Source: Agelas oroides (lineage: Eukaryota > Porifera > Demospongiae > Agelasida > Agelasidae). Taken from it: DNA of 64,000 nt. The translations under genes were made by a program, and so were the position numbers. The notes beneath the pieces are model-generated. The model did not search any database. It had not been told where the DNA came from and worked only from the letters and a program-made list of their open reading frames with translations. Shown piece after piece: positions 53,847 through 63,080 of this stretch. Within the stretch, counting starts at the first letter, position 1, and the number at the start of each line of letters is the position of its first letter. Where the stretch lies: assembly GCA_949130485.1 (NCBI GenBank), contig OX422183.1:16760420-16824419 (forward strand), in the 5' to 3' direction.

Positions 53847-54992
53847 ATGAGTACCTGCAAAAATATAGATCATGAGTGCATGTTTTTTCCCTCGCGTATA
53901 TATATATATATAGGGCCAGGGACTCATGTGAGATGGTCAGGGAATGCATCGCCATACAATGGATCGGCGGTGCAATCCAGTGTAAGTGCTCCTACCTATA
54001 TCCCATTGAACCTGCAACCTGAAATGATAGCAGGACCACCTCAGACAAAAAGGCCAAGGTACTTCGGACCTGCCGCTGACCCGGAACAACCTGCCACATC
54101 AGGCATCCGGAGTTCAGACACACCCATTACGGTAGATGATGAAGACGAATTGGAGGACCATTTTGATCCAGAATCGTACTACAGCTCTGCATCATCTGCC
54201 AGGACAACAGAGGAAGTGAAGGCCTTCATTGGCTCCACCTTTCGCCGCAGCATTCCAAAGCGCAAGCGTCAGGAAATAGCAAGGGAATACCCTAAACCAG
54301 ACCTGCCTGCAGCAAAAGTGCCAAAAATCGACTCGGACATCTTGGGAGCACTAGGAGGAGAGTTTCCTATGAGTAACGATAAACAACTGGCACGGATTCA
54401 AGCCTCAGTTTTAGCGACCTGTGCCCCTCTTGTAAACCTTTGGTCACAACTGGAGGACCAAGGTCTCTCAGGGAAGCCAAATGATCTCATCCCAGTGAGT
54501 GAGGTACTGAAGATATCGAAGACAACGCTCATGCTGATTGGTAATGCCTCAAGTTACATCTCTGAGACAAGCAGGAGAGCAGTCATCGATACAATCAAAC
54601 AGGCTAGACCAAAACTAGCTAAATTCCTGGCGGAGATTTGCAAGGAAGACCTCGGAGAGGCTAGTGGGGACCTATTTGGTCCTCAAGCTAGGCAGAAAGT
54701 GATTGAGAGGGCCAACACAATTGAGGCATTCAACAAGGCTCTGGCAAAGGTTGAGTCAGGACCCTCAAATACCAGGAGCATGGTATCATCCCCTAATTGC
54801 CGTTTTTTATCCAAGCGCCCGACTGTCAGGTACGGGGACAGGTCGGGCCAAACTTTCACCCCGTACAACCCCAGACAGACCTTCAACAAGTTCAGACCCC
54901 CAAAGTCATACGGAGGTCAATGGCGCCAGTACCAAGGGCCCAGAAGGCCAACACGCACGCAGCTCAATGCCAAGACACCACAACAACATTAA
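53847..54992 (+). CDS. DIRS gag-like ORF
   Basis: 381 codons. No zinc knuckle or known capsid motif is seen. The middle part is acidic (DDEDELEDHFDPESYY) and the C-terminal part is Arg/Gln/Pro-rich, as in nucleic-acid-binding gag proteins. The first 30 residues pass through a (TA)n tract and look unlike coding sequence, so the true start may lie downstream or in another exon after an acceptor near 53912. The last 196 bases overlap the RT frame, which is in the -1 frame relative to this one. Confidence 0.65.
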   Translation: MSTCKNIDHECMFFPSRIYIYIGPGTHVRWSGNASPYNGSAVQSSVSAPTYIPLNLQPEMIAGPPQTKRPRYFGPAADPEQPATSGIRSSDTPITVDDEDELEDHFDPESYYSSASSARTTEEVKAFIGSTFRRSIPKRKRQEIAREYPKPDLPAAKVPKIDSDILGALGGEFPMSNDKQLARIQASVLATCAPLVNLWSQLEDQGLSGKPNDLIPVSEVLKISKTTLMLIGNASSYISETSRRAVIDTIKQARPKLAKFLAEICKEDLGEASGDLFGPQARQKVIERANTIEAFNKALAKVESGPSNTRSMVSSPNCRFLSKRPTVRYGDRSGQTFTPYNPRQTFNKFRPPKSYGGQWRQYQGPRRPTRTQLNAKTPQQH

Positions 54993-57025
54993 TACAACAG
55001 GGCAGACCAGTTGGTGGAGCACTGCGTTTTCACCACCAGGAATGGCAGAAATTAACAGACAACCCATGGATAATACAATGCACACAAGGTTACCACTTAG
55101 AGCTGATAGGGACCCCACCAGAGAACTACCCTGTGCTCTCTCCTCGGAGGCCACCAGAGCAGAGCAGAGTCCTAGAGAGAGAGGTTCAGGATCTCCTAGC
55201 AAAGGATGCGATAGAGCCAACAACAAAGTCAGGTTTCTTCAGCCCAATGTTTGTAGTCCCCAAGAAAGACGGGGGGTGGCGTCCCATTATCAACCTCAGG
55301 AAGTTGAATGCGTTCCTCTCAGTCTCTCACTTCAAGATGGAGAGTATCAACAGTGTGAGGGACGTTATTCAGGAGAACGACTACATGGGGAAGATAGACC
55401 TGAAAGATGCTTACCTGACGGTTCCAGTTTGGGAGAAGCACCGCAAATATCTCAAGTTTACATGGGGTGGCCAGTGTTACCAGTTCAAGTCCCTACCCTT
55501 TGGCCTGGCCACAGCACCCAGAACCTTCACAAAACTCCTACGACCAGTGGCCGTGGAGATGAGGAGAAAGGGAGTTCGCCTGGTCATGTACCTAGACGAT
55601 ACCCTTGTGATGGCACAGACCAGGGAGGGTCTGAAAGAACATCTGAGTCAAATGGCATCGGTCCTCCAGTCAGTAGGATTCACCCTGAACCAGCAGAAGT
55701 GTGTTTGGGAGCCAACTCGGAGAATCGAATTCCTGGGGTTTATTGTGGACTCCGAGACTCAGATGATCTCTCTTCCAGGGGACAAGTTATCCAAAATTCG
55801 GAAGGAGTGCAGGAGCATGAGCAGCAAGGACAGAGTAACAGGTCGCCAACTGGCACAGGTAATAGGCTTGCTATCATCGGCAATACCAGCAATTCTACCA
55901 GCACCCCTGCACTATCGAGCCCTTCAGAGACTGAGAAACCAGGCTCTACAACAGTCACAAGGGAACTACGAATCTGCTATCCATCTCAGCACAGAGGCAC
56001 AGAGAGATCTGCACTGGTGGATACACGATGCACCTCACTACAATGGTCGCCCCATCCCTGCACCAACAGCAGACCTAGTGATAACCTCGGATGCCTCCAA
56101 GACAGGCTGGGGAGCGACATGCCAGGAGATACACACCGGAGGTCCATGGGGAGCCCAGGAAAGAGCAGAACACATCAACCTCCTGGAACTCAAAGCAGCT
56201 TTCCTAGCATTGCAGACCTTTGCCTCTCATCGTTCAGGACTACACATCCTACTTCTGATCGACAACATAACAGCTATCGCCTACATAAACCACAAGGGAG
56301 GTACGCAATCTCAGACCCTGTCAGATCGGGCGATAGAGCTTTGGGAGTGGTGCTTAGTGAGGAAGATAGCTGTGCACGCAGAGCATATCCCAGGACAGAA
56401 GAATGTCGAAGCAGATGCAGAATCGCGGAGAGCATTGGACCAGAGCGACTGGATGTTGAACCAGGAGATCTTTCAAGCTCTGGAGATGAAGTGGGGTCCA
56501 TTCGATGTCGACCTATTCGCAGCAAGGCACAACAAACAGCTGAAGAGATTTTTCAGTTTCAGGCCCGACCCAGAAGCAGAAGCAGTAGATGCACTAGCCC
56601 AGCCATGGTTGAACATCAGATCATATGCATTTCCCCCATTCATTCTCATAGGGAGATGCTTGCAGAAGATTCGCCAAGAGGGAGTCCAGGAGATAGTGAT
56701 GATTGCACCCGTTTGGCAGGGACAACCTTGGTTTCCTCCCTTAATCGAGAGCCTGATAGACCTTCCAACACTGCTACCGCAAACCCACAATCTCCTCGCC
56801 AATCCGGCAGGGGACCCACACCCCCTGGTAGTGAGGAACCGACTTTACCTGGCCGCATGGAGACTGTCTGGAGTGCAGTCCAGAACCAGGGAATTTCAAG
56901 AGAGGCTTTCCAAATCATATGCTCCTCATGGAGAAGAGGTACAGAGAAAGCCTATTCTTCAACCTGGGGAAAGTGGAGTCGCTGGTGTAGTCAGAGGCAG
57001 ACCGATCCCTTTCCAAGATCTGTAG
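54797..57025 (+). CDS. DIRS reverse transcriptase-RNase H polyprotein
   Basis: 742 codons. The reverse transcriptase spans about 140-330: VVPKKDGGWRPIINLRKLN, then KIDLKDAY (catalytic D201), LPFGLATAPRTF and YLDD (D267/D268). RNase H follows at about 415-540 (ITSDASKTGWGA, ELKA, LLIDNITAIAYI, EADAESR), with the acidic residues in place. A third conserved module (about 565-690, from DVDLFAARHNKQL through DALAQPW to FPP) occupies the place of the DIRS methyltransferase-like region; I do not claim activity. The start is taken as the first ATG in frame. Expression probably relies on frameshifting or re-initiation from gag, since the frames overlap. Confidence 0.9.
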   Translation: MPFFIQAPDCQVRGQVGPNFHPVQPQTDLQQVQTPKVIRRSMAPVPRAQKANTHAAQCQDTTTTLIQQGRPVGGALRFHHQEWQKLTDNPWIIQCTQGYHLELIGTPPENYPVLSPRRPPEQSRVLEREVQDLLAKDAIEPTTKSGFFSPMFVVPKKDGGWRPIINLRKLNAFLSVSHFKMESINSVRDVIQENDYMGKIDLKDAYLTVPVWEKHRKYLKFTWGGQCYQFKSLPFGLATAPRTFTKLLRPVAVEMRRKGVRLVMYLDDTLVMAQTREGLKEHLSQMASVLQSVGFTLNQQKCVWEPTRRIEFLGFIVDSETQMISLPGDKLSKIRKECRSMSSKDRVTGRQLAQVIGLLSSAIPAILPAPLHYRALQRLRNQALQQSQGNYESAIHLSTEAQRDLHWWIHDAPHYNGRPIPAPTADLVITSDASKTGWGATCQEIHTGGPWGAQERAEHINLLELKAAFLALQTFASHRSGLHILLLIDNITAIAYINHKGGTQSQTLSDRAIELWEWCLVRKIAVHAEHIPGQKNVEADAESRRALDQSDWMLNQEIFQALEMKWGPFDVDLFAARHNKQLKRFFSFRPDPEAEAVDALAQPWLNIRSYAFPPFILIGRCLQKIRQEGVQEIVMIAPVWQGQPWFPPLIESLIDLPTLLPQTHNLLANPAGDPHPLVVRNRLYLAAWRLSGVQSRTREFQERLSKSYAPHGEEVQRKPILQPGESGVAGVVRGRPIPFQDL

Positions 57026-57987
57026 GACCCATAATAGAATTTCTGACAATGAAATTCAAGGAAGGCATGCAATACTCCACAATGAATTCCTATAGGTCAG
57101 CACTTTCTGCAACTCTTCCCCCCATTGAAGGCCACCCAGTTGGACAACATCCGTTGGTCTGCAGATTATTACAGGGCATGTTCAATCAGAGACCACCAGC
57201 ACCTCGTTATCAGTCGGTTTGGAATGTAGGAGTGGTAATTAGACACATTCAGTCGCAGTCACAACTGACGGATTTACCACTCAAAGAAGTATCCAAGAGA
57301 CTGGTAGTGTTATTGGCCCTCAGTAATGCAAGTAGATCTTCTGACCTTCATGCACTGGATTTACGATTTAGACAGTTTACCCCAGAAGGAGTTACCTTTC
57401 GTATACCTGGCTTAACAAAGACGAGACGCTCTGGGCCACCAAAGGAAGCCTTCTTTGCCAAATTCGCAGACGATGAAGCCCTTTGCCCAGTGAAGACACT
57501 GAAGGTTTATGAGGAAAGAACGACCATGTTGAGAGCAGTGGATCCTACGGAGCCTGCTCCTCTACTTATCTCATTCCGGAAACCACACAAACCGGTATCA
57601 TCAGCTTCAATAGCCCGATGGATGAAAGAACTGCTAAAGGAAGCTGGGGTGGATACAGAAGTGTTTAAAGCCCATTCGACGAGGGCAGCTTCAACATCCA
57701 CAGCAAAAGCCCAGGGGGTATCCATGGCGGACATTATGAACATGGCAGGATGGTCTAGGCAATCGACTTTCGAACGATTCTACTACAAGTCTATTCAGAA
57801 TGACGATTATGCAAGAGCTGTCTTGAGTACTTCTACACAAAGCAGTAAGTCTTTAAACCATACACTGTCATATACGAAGCCCTGCCACGATGTGGAATTA
57901 ATAATCTCACAAGGATCCGAAGGATCTGATGTGAGATTGGAATTCCACGAGTGGCAGGGCGAGTATATGACAGTGTCCCACCCTTAG
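56857..57987 (+). CDS. DIRS tyrosine recombinase
   Basis: 376 residues from ATG 56857; the frame is open further upstream, but there it only shadows RT. The N-terminal SAM-like DNA-binding half (RRGTEKAYSSTWGKW) is followed by the catalytic half. The catalytic set is R160 (SNASRSSDLHALDL), H273-S-T-R276, W299 (AGWS in place of the usual second His) and a tyrosine nucleophile at 309 or 310 (FERFYYKS). This is the integrase that inserts the circular DNA of DIRS elements in place of a DDE integrase. It overlaps the RT frame by about 170 bases. The stop lies inside the distal half of the internal complementary region. Confidence 0.92.
   Translation: METVWSAVQNQGISREAFQIICSSWRRGTEKAYSSTWGKWSRWCSQRQTDPFPRSVGPIIEFLTMKFKEGMQYSTMNSYRSALSATLPPIEGHPVGQHPLVCRLLQGMFNQRPPAPRYQSVWNVGVVIRHIQSQSQLTDLPLKEVSKRLVVLLALSNASRSSDLHALDLRFRQFTPEGVTFRIPGLTKTRRSGPPKEAFFAKFADDEALCPVKTLKVYEERTTMLRAVDPTEPAPLLISFRKPHKPVSSASIARWMKELLKEAGVDTEVFKAHSTRAASTSTAKAQGVSMADIMNMAGWSRQSTFERFYYKSIQNDDYARAVLSTSTQSSKSLNHTLSYTKPCHDVELIISQGSEGSDVRLEFHEWQGEYMTVSHP
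57855..57975. other. DIRS internal complementary region
   Basis: The first part (cactgtcatatacgaagccc to cgatgtggaatt) is the reverse complement of the element's left extremity. The second part (aataatctcacaaggatccg to tatatgacagtg) is the reverse complement of its right extremity. The junction at ggaattaataatc indicates the circle join. It overlaps the recombinase C-terminal codons. Confidence 0.92.
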
Positions 57988-58375
57988 ACAAGGGTTCTGC
58001 CCACCCAGATCATATATATGGCATTAATTTTATGAACATTTATCTCTGTGCAGAGTAAAAGATTGAGAGAACATTTACAGGAAAAGACAATTGGACATGA
58101 ATCCACCTGTGCTAAATTATATATTGGTGTTCAATTACACTGCAGTAATTCTTCATTTAATTCTTATCCCATCTGAGCAACTCTTATCTCACAAAATTTG
58201 AGGCCGCCTATATCACGTGGGTGGTCTCCTTTTGCGCATGCATACCGTTTTACTTTGAACTTGCTGTCTGAGGATCGATTCAAGAGGCCAAATACACTGT
58301 CATATACTCGCCCTGCCACTCGTGGAATTCCAATCTCACATCAGATCCTTCGGATCCTTGTGAGATTATTAATTA

Positions 58376-58874
58376 TGCTTCAGTGTTAAAATGATTGGGC
58401 TGTACAAAAGTATAGGTCTCTTTATATGTTGTATTAGAGTTTGGAGCATCTTTGGGGAACATGCAGAGTGCAAGATATGTGAGATGTAATCAGCAGTGAC
58501 AATAGATTTCTAATGAGCTGCATGTTGAACATCAAGCAGCTGGTTGTTGTTCATATTGTCATTGGTGACGAATATCTTATACGTGTTTTGTTAAAATTAT
58601 ACAGCGGTTAATTCAAAAATATTCTACTACATTGATTGTAAATACATGTACATGTACTTGAACACCTACACCAAAGCTCTTGGTTGGGGAGTTGGGTGGG
58701 GGATCATTTACTTCATGGGAACCTGCTACTGATCCCCAGGGGAACAGCTACTCCGGCATATATTGTCCGGGAGGGAGGGGTAACAGCTGTGGAGTAAATG
58801 CGTGGGAGGACCAGGCAACTATTTTAGGGTCCATTTACTTCATGACAGGGCTCACTCCAGTGAGCCGCAAATTA
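58376..58874. other. Non-coding spacer
   Basis: No gene seen. It contains a ccaggggaacagctactccg / gggaggggtaacagctgtgg segment that may be a small inverted repeat. Confidence 0.4.
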
Positions 58875-59105
58875 TTATCAGAGAGTCGGTAGACTCTCTA
58901 TGTAGGGATGGCGCCGACGCGCAATATTTGCAATACTTAAGCAAAAGCCGTATAACTTCACCACAAACACGCTAAAAGCTTATTTAAGCGCCCAGACGTC
59001 CTCTTTGAGTGCCTTTGTGATCAGCAAGACTGATATAGTTGCCCAAAAGCCACGCGGAAGACAACTAAACGCAAAAGTGTGCGGTTGCAAAAGTGCCATT
59101 TTTCG
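58875..59105. repeat. Dispersed repeat, copy 3 (reverse orientation)
   Basis: Reverse-orientation counterpart of 20999-21215, sharing gagagtcggtagactctcta, gcgccgacgcgcaatatt, aaaagccgtataacttcacc and gcaaaagtgccattttt. High similarity despite a distance of about 38 kb suggests recent spread. Non-coding. Confidence 0.85.
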
Positions 59106-59347
59106 TATTCTTCTTTCTTCTTTCTTCGTTACGACTTTTGTTCAACAACGATAACTCAAAAACGGTTCAAGCACTCACCTTGATTTTAGCACGAAACGGA
59201 TGCTCATCACAGCGCGCAGCTTCCCAACCACTCAGCGACTTCATAGCTTCAAATTCACCCTGGTCAACAAAAGCCATTCACAACACTCTGAGGCTGCTGT
59301 CCGTTGCTTAGGACGCCATTTTCTAATTTTGTACGCATGCGTACACG

Positions 59348-59399
59348 AAGTCTCGTTCCCAGACCAAAGACCACGGTCATTGGTCTGGAAGCGAGACTA
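59348..59399. mobile_element. 52-bp miniature TIR element
   Basis: AGTCTCGTTCCCAGACCA and its inverted end TGGTCTGGAAGCGAGACT enclose about 16 bp. The flanks gtacacga and (after one A) gtacacaa look like an imperfect 8-9-bp target duplication. It is a GTCTCG-type relative of the TAGCCTCG family. Confidence 0.7.
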
Positions 59400-59590
59400 G
59401 TACACAAGCGAAATGGCCAGCGGGCAGTACGCGTGGCTGTCACGGTCTTTCCCCCCCGCGGCATTGGGCTAGGCTTATGAACACCACGTAGGTAAGGCAC
59501 TACCTACTTGTAGCTACATTAAAATAGCCTACTCACAGCTTTAGTGAACTGTAAAGCTAGGATGGTCAGTTGTCAGTATGATAGTTTTCT

Positions 59591-60230
59591 TAGCCTCGTC
59601 CCCAGGCCCATTCGAAAAATCGGAGAAGAGGGCCTGGTATCCACTGTTCGCGCATGCGCTTAATTAGTGCGTACAGCTCACGTGAAATTGTGCAAGGATG
59701 TGTCAAATGACGGCCAACATCATGTGGTTATGAACTATGACCTTCATATATGGCATATGGGCTTTTTATAGTATAACGCCAAAGAGGCGAGCGCTGCTCT
59801 CCTAGCCCTTTGCCCAGGCCTTCTGACCCCAGCGCTTATCGCTTGAACTGCGCTGTCGACGCAGTACCATCTTCACACCACAAATGTAAGCTATAACTTC
59901 GTAACACGAATTATAACTTGCCAAAACCCATAAGATACAAGCATAAATGCTTCATAGATGCTTTCTTGTCGTGTTTTAGCGCCGTCGCTTCGCCTCGAAG
60001 TCGCAGGAAGGCATACAACACGGCAGAATCAAGGCCTTGCACAGAAATAGCCATTGTCAGCAGTGTACGATTAAATATACGGCAAAATACACGTACCTGA
60101 CGTCACGGCACGCGGAGGTAACACGGTATTATCCGGAATTCCCGGAATGTCGGGAAATTAAGCGCATGCGCAAACAGTGGATACCAGGCCCTCTTCTCCG
60201 ATTTTTCGAACGGGCCTGGGGACGAGGCTA
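59591..60230. mobile_element. TIR element with perfect 10-bp target duplication
   Basis: 640 bp, from TAGCCTCGTCCCCAGGCCC to the inverted GGGCCTGGGGACGAGGCTA, flanked on both sides by ATAGTTTTCT (59581-59590 and 60231-60240). The arms are near-identical for about 65 bp, including ttcgaaaaatcggagaagag, ggcctggtatccactgtt and gcgcatgcgc. This is the same arm design as the RecQ-carrying element at 31901-32473. The core has a donor-like and Arg/Ser-rich open stretch (59918-60100) but no recognisable domain or transposase. Confidence 0.92.
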
Positions 60231-60591
60231 ATAGTTTTCTGTGCTGCAGCTGGTCAGTCGTCATGACAACTGAATCATGAAATTTGTTTCACAAAGTTTG
60301 GTAGGGAGAGTGGTTGGCCCTTCATCAGGTTCTAGCTGCTATATTACACATAGTTCAAAAGTTCTGGTGTTCTGGTTACACTTGGTCTAACTGTAACTGA
60401 GATTAACATCAAAAAAGTACAGAAACAAGACTTAAAAAACATTAAAAATGTAAAAAGATGTAGGGATGGCATGCCAAAAAGTATGCAAACAAGATAGGGA
60501 TAATGCATGAAAGCAAAGGTCAACATATTGGCAAAGCCCCATCCCTACATCTTTTTCACACAACAGCTGATGCGATGCTGCTAGATCATAT

Positions 60592-60646
60592 TAGCCTCGT
60601 TATGAGCCGGCATGTGGGAGAAGAAAATCGCCTGGGGACAAGGCTA
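60592..60646. mobile_element. 55-bp miniature TAGCCTCG element
   Basis: Starts TAGCCTCGTTATGAGCCGG and ends CGCCTGGGGACAAGGCTA. Flanks show no clear target duplication. Nested in 60428-61071. Confidence 0.7.
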
Positions 60647-60690
60647 GAACCATGCCATATACTTTAAAGACACTATCACAAGTCTGCAGT

Positions 60691-60731
60691 TAGCCTCGTT
60701 CCCAGGTCGAACAGGCCTGGGGACGAGGCTA
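60691..60731. mobile_element. 41-bp miniature element with perfect 9-bp target duplication
   Basis: TAGCCTCGTTCCCAGG...CCTGGGGACGAGGCTA: the arms make up almost the whole element, leaving about 8 bases between them. It is flanked by GTCTGCAGT on both sides (60682-60690 and 60732-60740; the next outward base is also A on the left side). This is one of the smallest apparent DNA transposons one could recognise by target duplication. Confidence 0.88.
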
Positions 60732-60809
60732 GTCTGCAGTCTACTCCAACTAACTGCTTAAGTTGTTGAAGAGGTTCCATATAACATAATGCTACCAAGA
60801 AGGTCATAC

Positions 60810-60862
60810 TAGCCTCGTTCCCAGACCACATGGGAGGAGGAAGTGGCCTGAGAACAAGGCTA
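60810..60862. mobile_element. 53-bp miniature TAGCCTCG element
   Basis: Starts TAGCCTCGTTCCCAGACCAC and ends GTGGCCTGAGAACAAGGCTA. No clear target duplication. Nested in 60428-61071. Confidence 0.7.
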
Positions 60863-61296
60863 CGGCCATGAACTGCCAGTGTGGTTGTGAACTTGTGGTA
60901 CGTTTTAGGAAGACCCCCATGCACTGTCTAACTGTAGTGTAAAAAAGATGTAGGGATGGGGCTTTGCCAATATGTACCTTTGCTTTCATGCATTATCCCT
61001 ATCTTGTTTGCATACTTTTTGGCATGCCATCCCTACATCTTTTTACATTTTTAATGTTTTTTAAGTCTTATAGTTATGTAAAAAATGTTACACTCAATAG
61101 TGTATGAGCCTCCCAAAAATTTGGACCCAAATTTGTTGAAGGATTAAATTGTTGCAGAGCTATCGGCTCTGCTTAGAAGTAGTAAACCTAGCTTTCAAAA
61201 CAGCAAGGCTTGGCCATGAATTCTCCATAAATATAAGAGAGTATGAATGTCAAAATGGGGTACTCTAGCTAGGTAGAGCCAAAAATGGGCACTCTC

Positions 61297-61611
61297 TAGT
61301 CTCATGCCCAGACCCTCCTGCATGTGTGAAAAGGGTCGGGTGCTGGGTGTTGTGTTCAGCTTCACACTTGATTTGTGTGCAGAAAATTCCGGTGATGGTG
61401 CTCCCCCACTCAACACACAACTTCTGAGTGACATTCCCTTGTTACATAGGACCAAACTTGAAAGCTCCAATCATATTGCAGAATTAAAACGTAATAAAAC
61501 AATTGAACATGTATGTCACAAGGTTACACTAGTACATACTACTTGTACGGTTGACTTGGTGCAGATCATTAATTTTTCCATGTGAGAGGGTGGGGTCTAG
61601 ACATGGGACTA
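61297..61611. mobile_element. TIR element, TAGTCTCATGCCCAGACC end
   Basis: Left tagtctcatgcccagaccc ... catgtgtgaaaa is matched in reverse by the right end (catgtgagagggtggggtct, agacatgggacta). Arms are about 40 bp with mismatches. No transposase. An open stretch inside (61304-61585) is not recognisable. Confidence 0.6.
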
Positions 61612-61937
61612 ACTCCATCTATGAGTACATTCAGAGTGACTGAAGCAGACAATCTGCATTTATGATGATTTCTCTAAACTGACATGGCGTACGGTAGTAC
61701 GCCATATGTACGGATGGTCCCGAAAAAAAAAATGGCGGCCACATTAAAAGTGCGCAAATGACACGCTCGAAATGTCGATGCAAGTCAAAGGCGTCCATGA
61801 GCACTATCAGGCATTATCGAGTGCTTCCATGAGCAATGGGACGGTTAAATTTGCTGGAGAGCATCGCTGAAGTACCAGACCGGCAAGTCGCTAAAACAGG
61901 CAAATCGTCTATCTTCTGACTTTCTTCTGTCATACTA

Positions 61938-63080
61938 TAAGTGGTCCCCCCCAAAAGCGGTCCCCCCGGATCATCCATAGCAGAATACTTGGTCCCCCCG
62001 GACCATCCATGGCACTGTAGATGGTTCCCCCAGGACCGTCTACGGCGCTGTAAGCAGTCCCCCCTCGCCATAATTGGTCCCCCCACTACTTCACTATTCC
62101 AAGTCAAAATTTGAACTACACACTGTCAACTATGGAGCGAGATAGCTTACGCAAGTAGTTCAAACTTTGTCTCCATGTCACAAAACCATCGCAGAGGGCC
62201 TACGACAATAGTCAATAGATGCCGCACAGTTTCTCGATCGAATGCTGCGCTTGTCGTTTTTCGTGTATAGAGGTTCTGCATGTGATGTCATCAAAAGGGT
62301 TAAATTTATTAATTTTAATTTAATAGTCTTGCCAATTTTTCTAGGCAATAAGGAAGGTCTAAATAGCTTAAATCTCAAGTGAAAATTCTAAATTAATGAT
62401 AGTTGATTTTATATAAATTGTCAAAGTTTGATCTTTTAGCACTTGTATGGCGAGTGGCAAATTTTGCCACTCGCTGTACAAATCCTATGCAAAATGTTTG
62501 ACTTTAAGAATTTATATAAAATCAATGGAAAGGAGTTAGGCCTTCATATTTTAGATTTGAGTTAGCTGGACCATCAGTATTACCTGCAAATGTTTGGAAT
62601 GGCTAATTATGAATTTTAAATTGGTGATGACGTCACTGCAGAACCTCTATAGTTAGCTGGTTACCTCTTTTCAACGAGATAATAATATGCATAATGCCTT
62701 CTCCACCACTGCCATCTTTCTAGCATAGTACACACTCTACTCTAGACTCTACTACCTGCCGAGGGATACTGCGTGAGTAGTGAAGGGCACTGCCACTGGA
62801 GTAGGCCCTACAAGCTTCGAACATACACGAATGCACTAAGTGCCAGTGTTTAGCTCGCCTTGAAAACCTAGCCTAAGGCTGACTGTATAGACAGCTTCAT
62901 CCTTCCTGGTCCACTTCTCAGCCTCGACACTCTTGCTGAACACCATGCATAGGGTCACGGGTGGGACCATCCGCGGGGGGACGAGGTATGGCTGCGATAT
63001 TCGGTCCGGGGGGACCAATTATTCTGCTACGGACGGTCCAGGGGGACCGTTTTTTAAGGGGGACCATCCATGGCGTGACA
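61938..63080. repeat. GGTCCCCCC-rich inverted arms
   Basis: Left arm 61938-62085 has repeated ggtcccccc and ggaccatccatggc motifs; right arm 62963-63075 has the same motifs inverted (ggggggacc, gggaccatccatggcg). They flank about 880 bp that includes the palindromic element at 62268-62649. This is probably a larger foldback transposon; outer ends were not resolved. Confidence 0.55.
62268..62649. mobile_element. Whole-length foldback element with TA target duplication
   Basis: It begins TAGAGGTTCTGCA and ends TGCAGAACCTCTA, with TA on both sides (62266-62267 and 62650-62651). Complementarity continues inward (gatgtcatca / tgatgacgtca, ttgattttatataaat / atttatataaaatcaa) to a central hairpin gcgagtggcaaattttgccactcgc. 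The entire 382 bp can fold on itself. Non-autonomous, Tc1/mariner-like by its TA duplication. Confidence 0.82.

Larger units (their letters stand above)
53054..58375 (+). mobile_element. DIRS-type tyrosine-recombinase retrotransposon, apparently full length
   Basis: About 5.3 kb. Inverted terminal repeats (about 53070-53197 and 58194-58318) share gtatttggcctcttgaatcg, aaggagaccacccacgtgat and ggcggcctcaaattttg. An internal complementary region at 57855-57975 matches the outermost left end (cctgccacgatgtggaa) followed by the outermost right end (ttgtgagattatt...). This junction is the hallmark of DIRS elements, which replicate through a circular intermediate. Between them lie gag-like, RT-RNase H and tyrosine recombinase frames, none interrupted. 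No target duplication is expected for recombinase-mediated insertion and none is seen. Confidence 0.95.
60428..61071. mobile_element. Inverted-repeat element with 130-bp arms, carrying nested miniature elements
   Basis: Arms 60428-60557 and 60941-61071 are near-perfect reverse complements (aagacttaaaaaacattaa, agatgtagggatggcatgcc, tgcatgaaagcaaaggt). Each arm also has its own short inverted ends (gatgtagggatgg ... ccatccctacatc). Three TAGCCTCG miniature elements sit in the core. A partial relative lies in the intron near 24040-24100. Confidence 0.85.

Noticed and set aside
54703-56856. First 718 codons of the 1094-codon frame through the DIRS element
   Set aside because: This part only shadows gag and RT in another frame (Ser/Arg/Pro-rich nonsense). 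Only the section from about 56857 is the recombinase.
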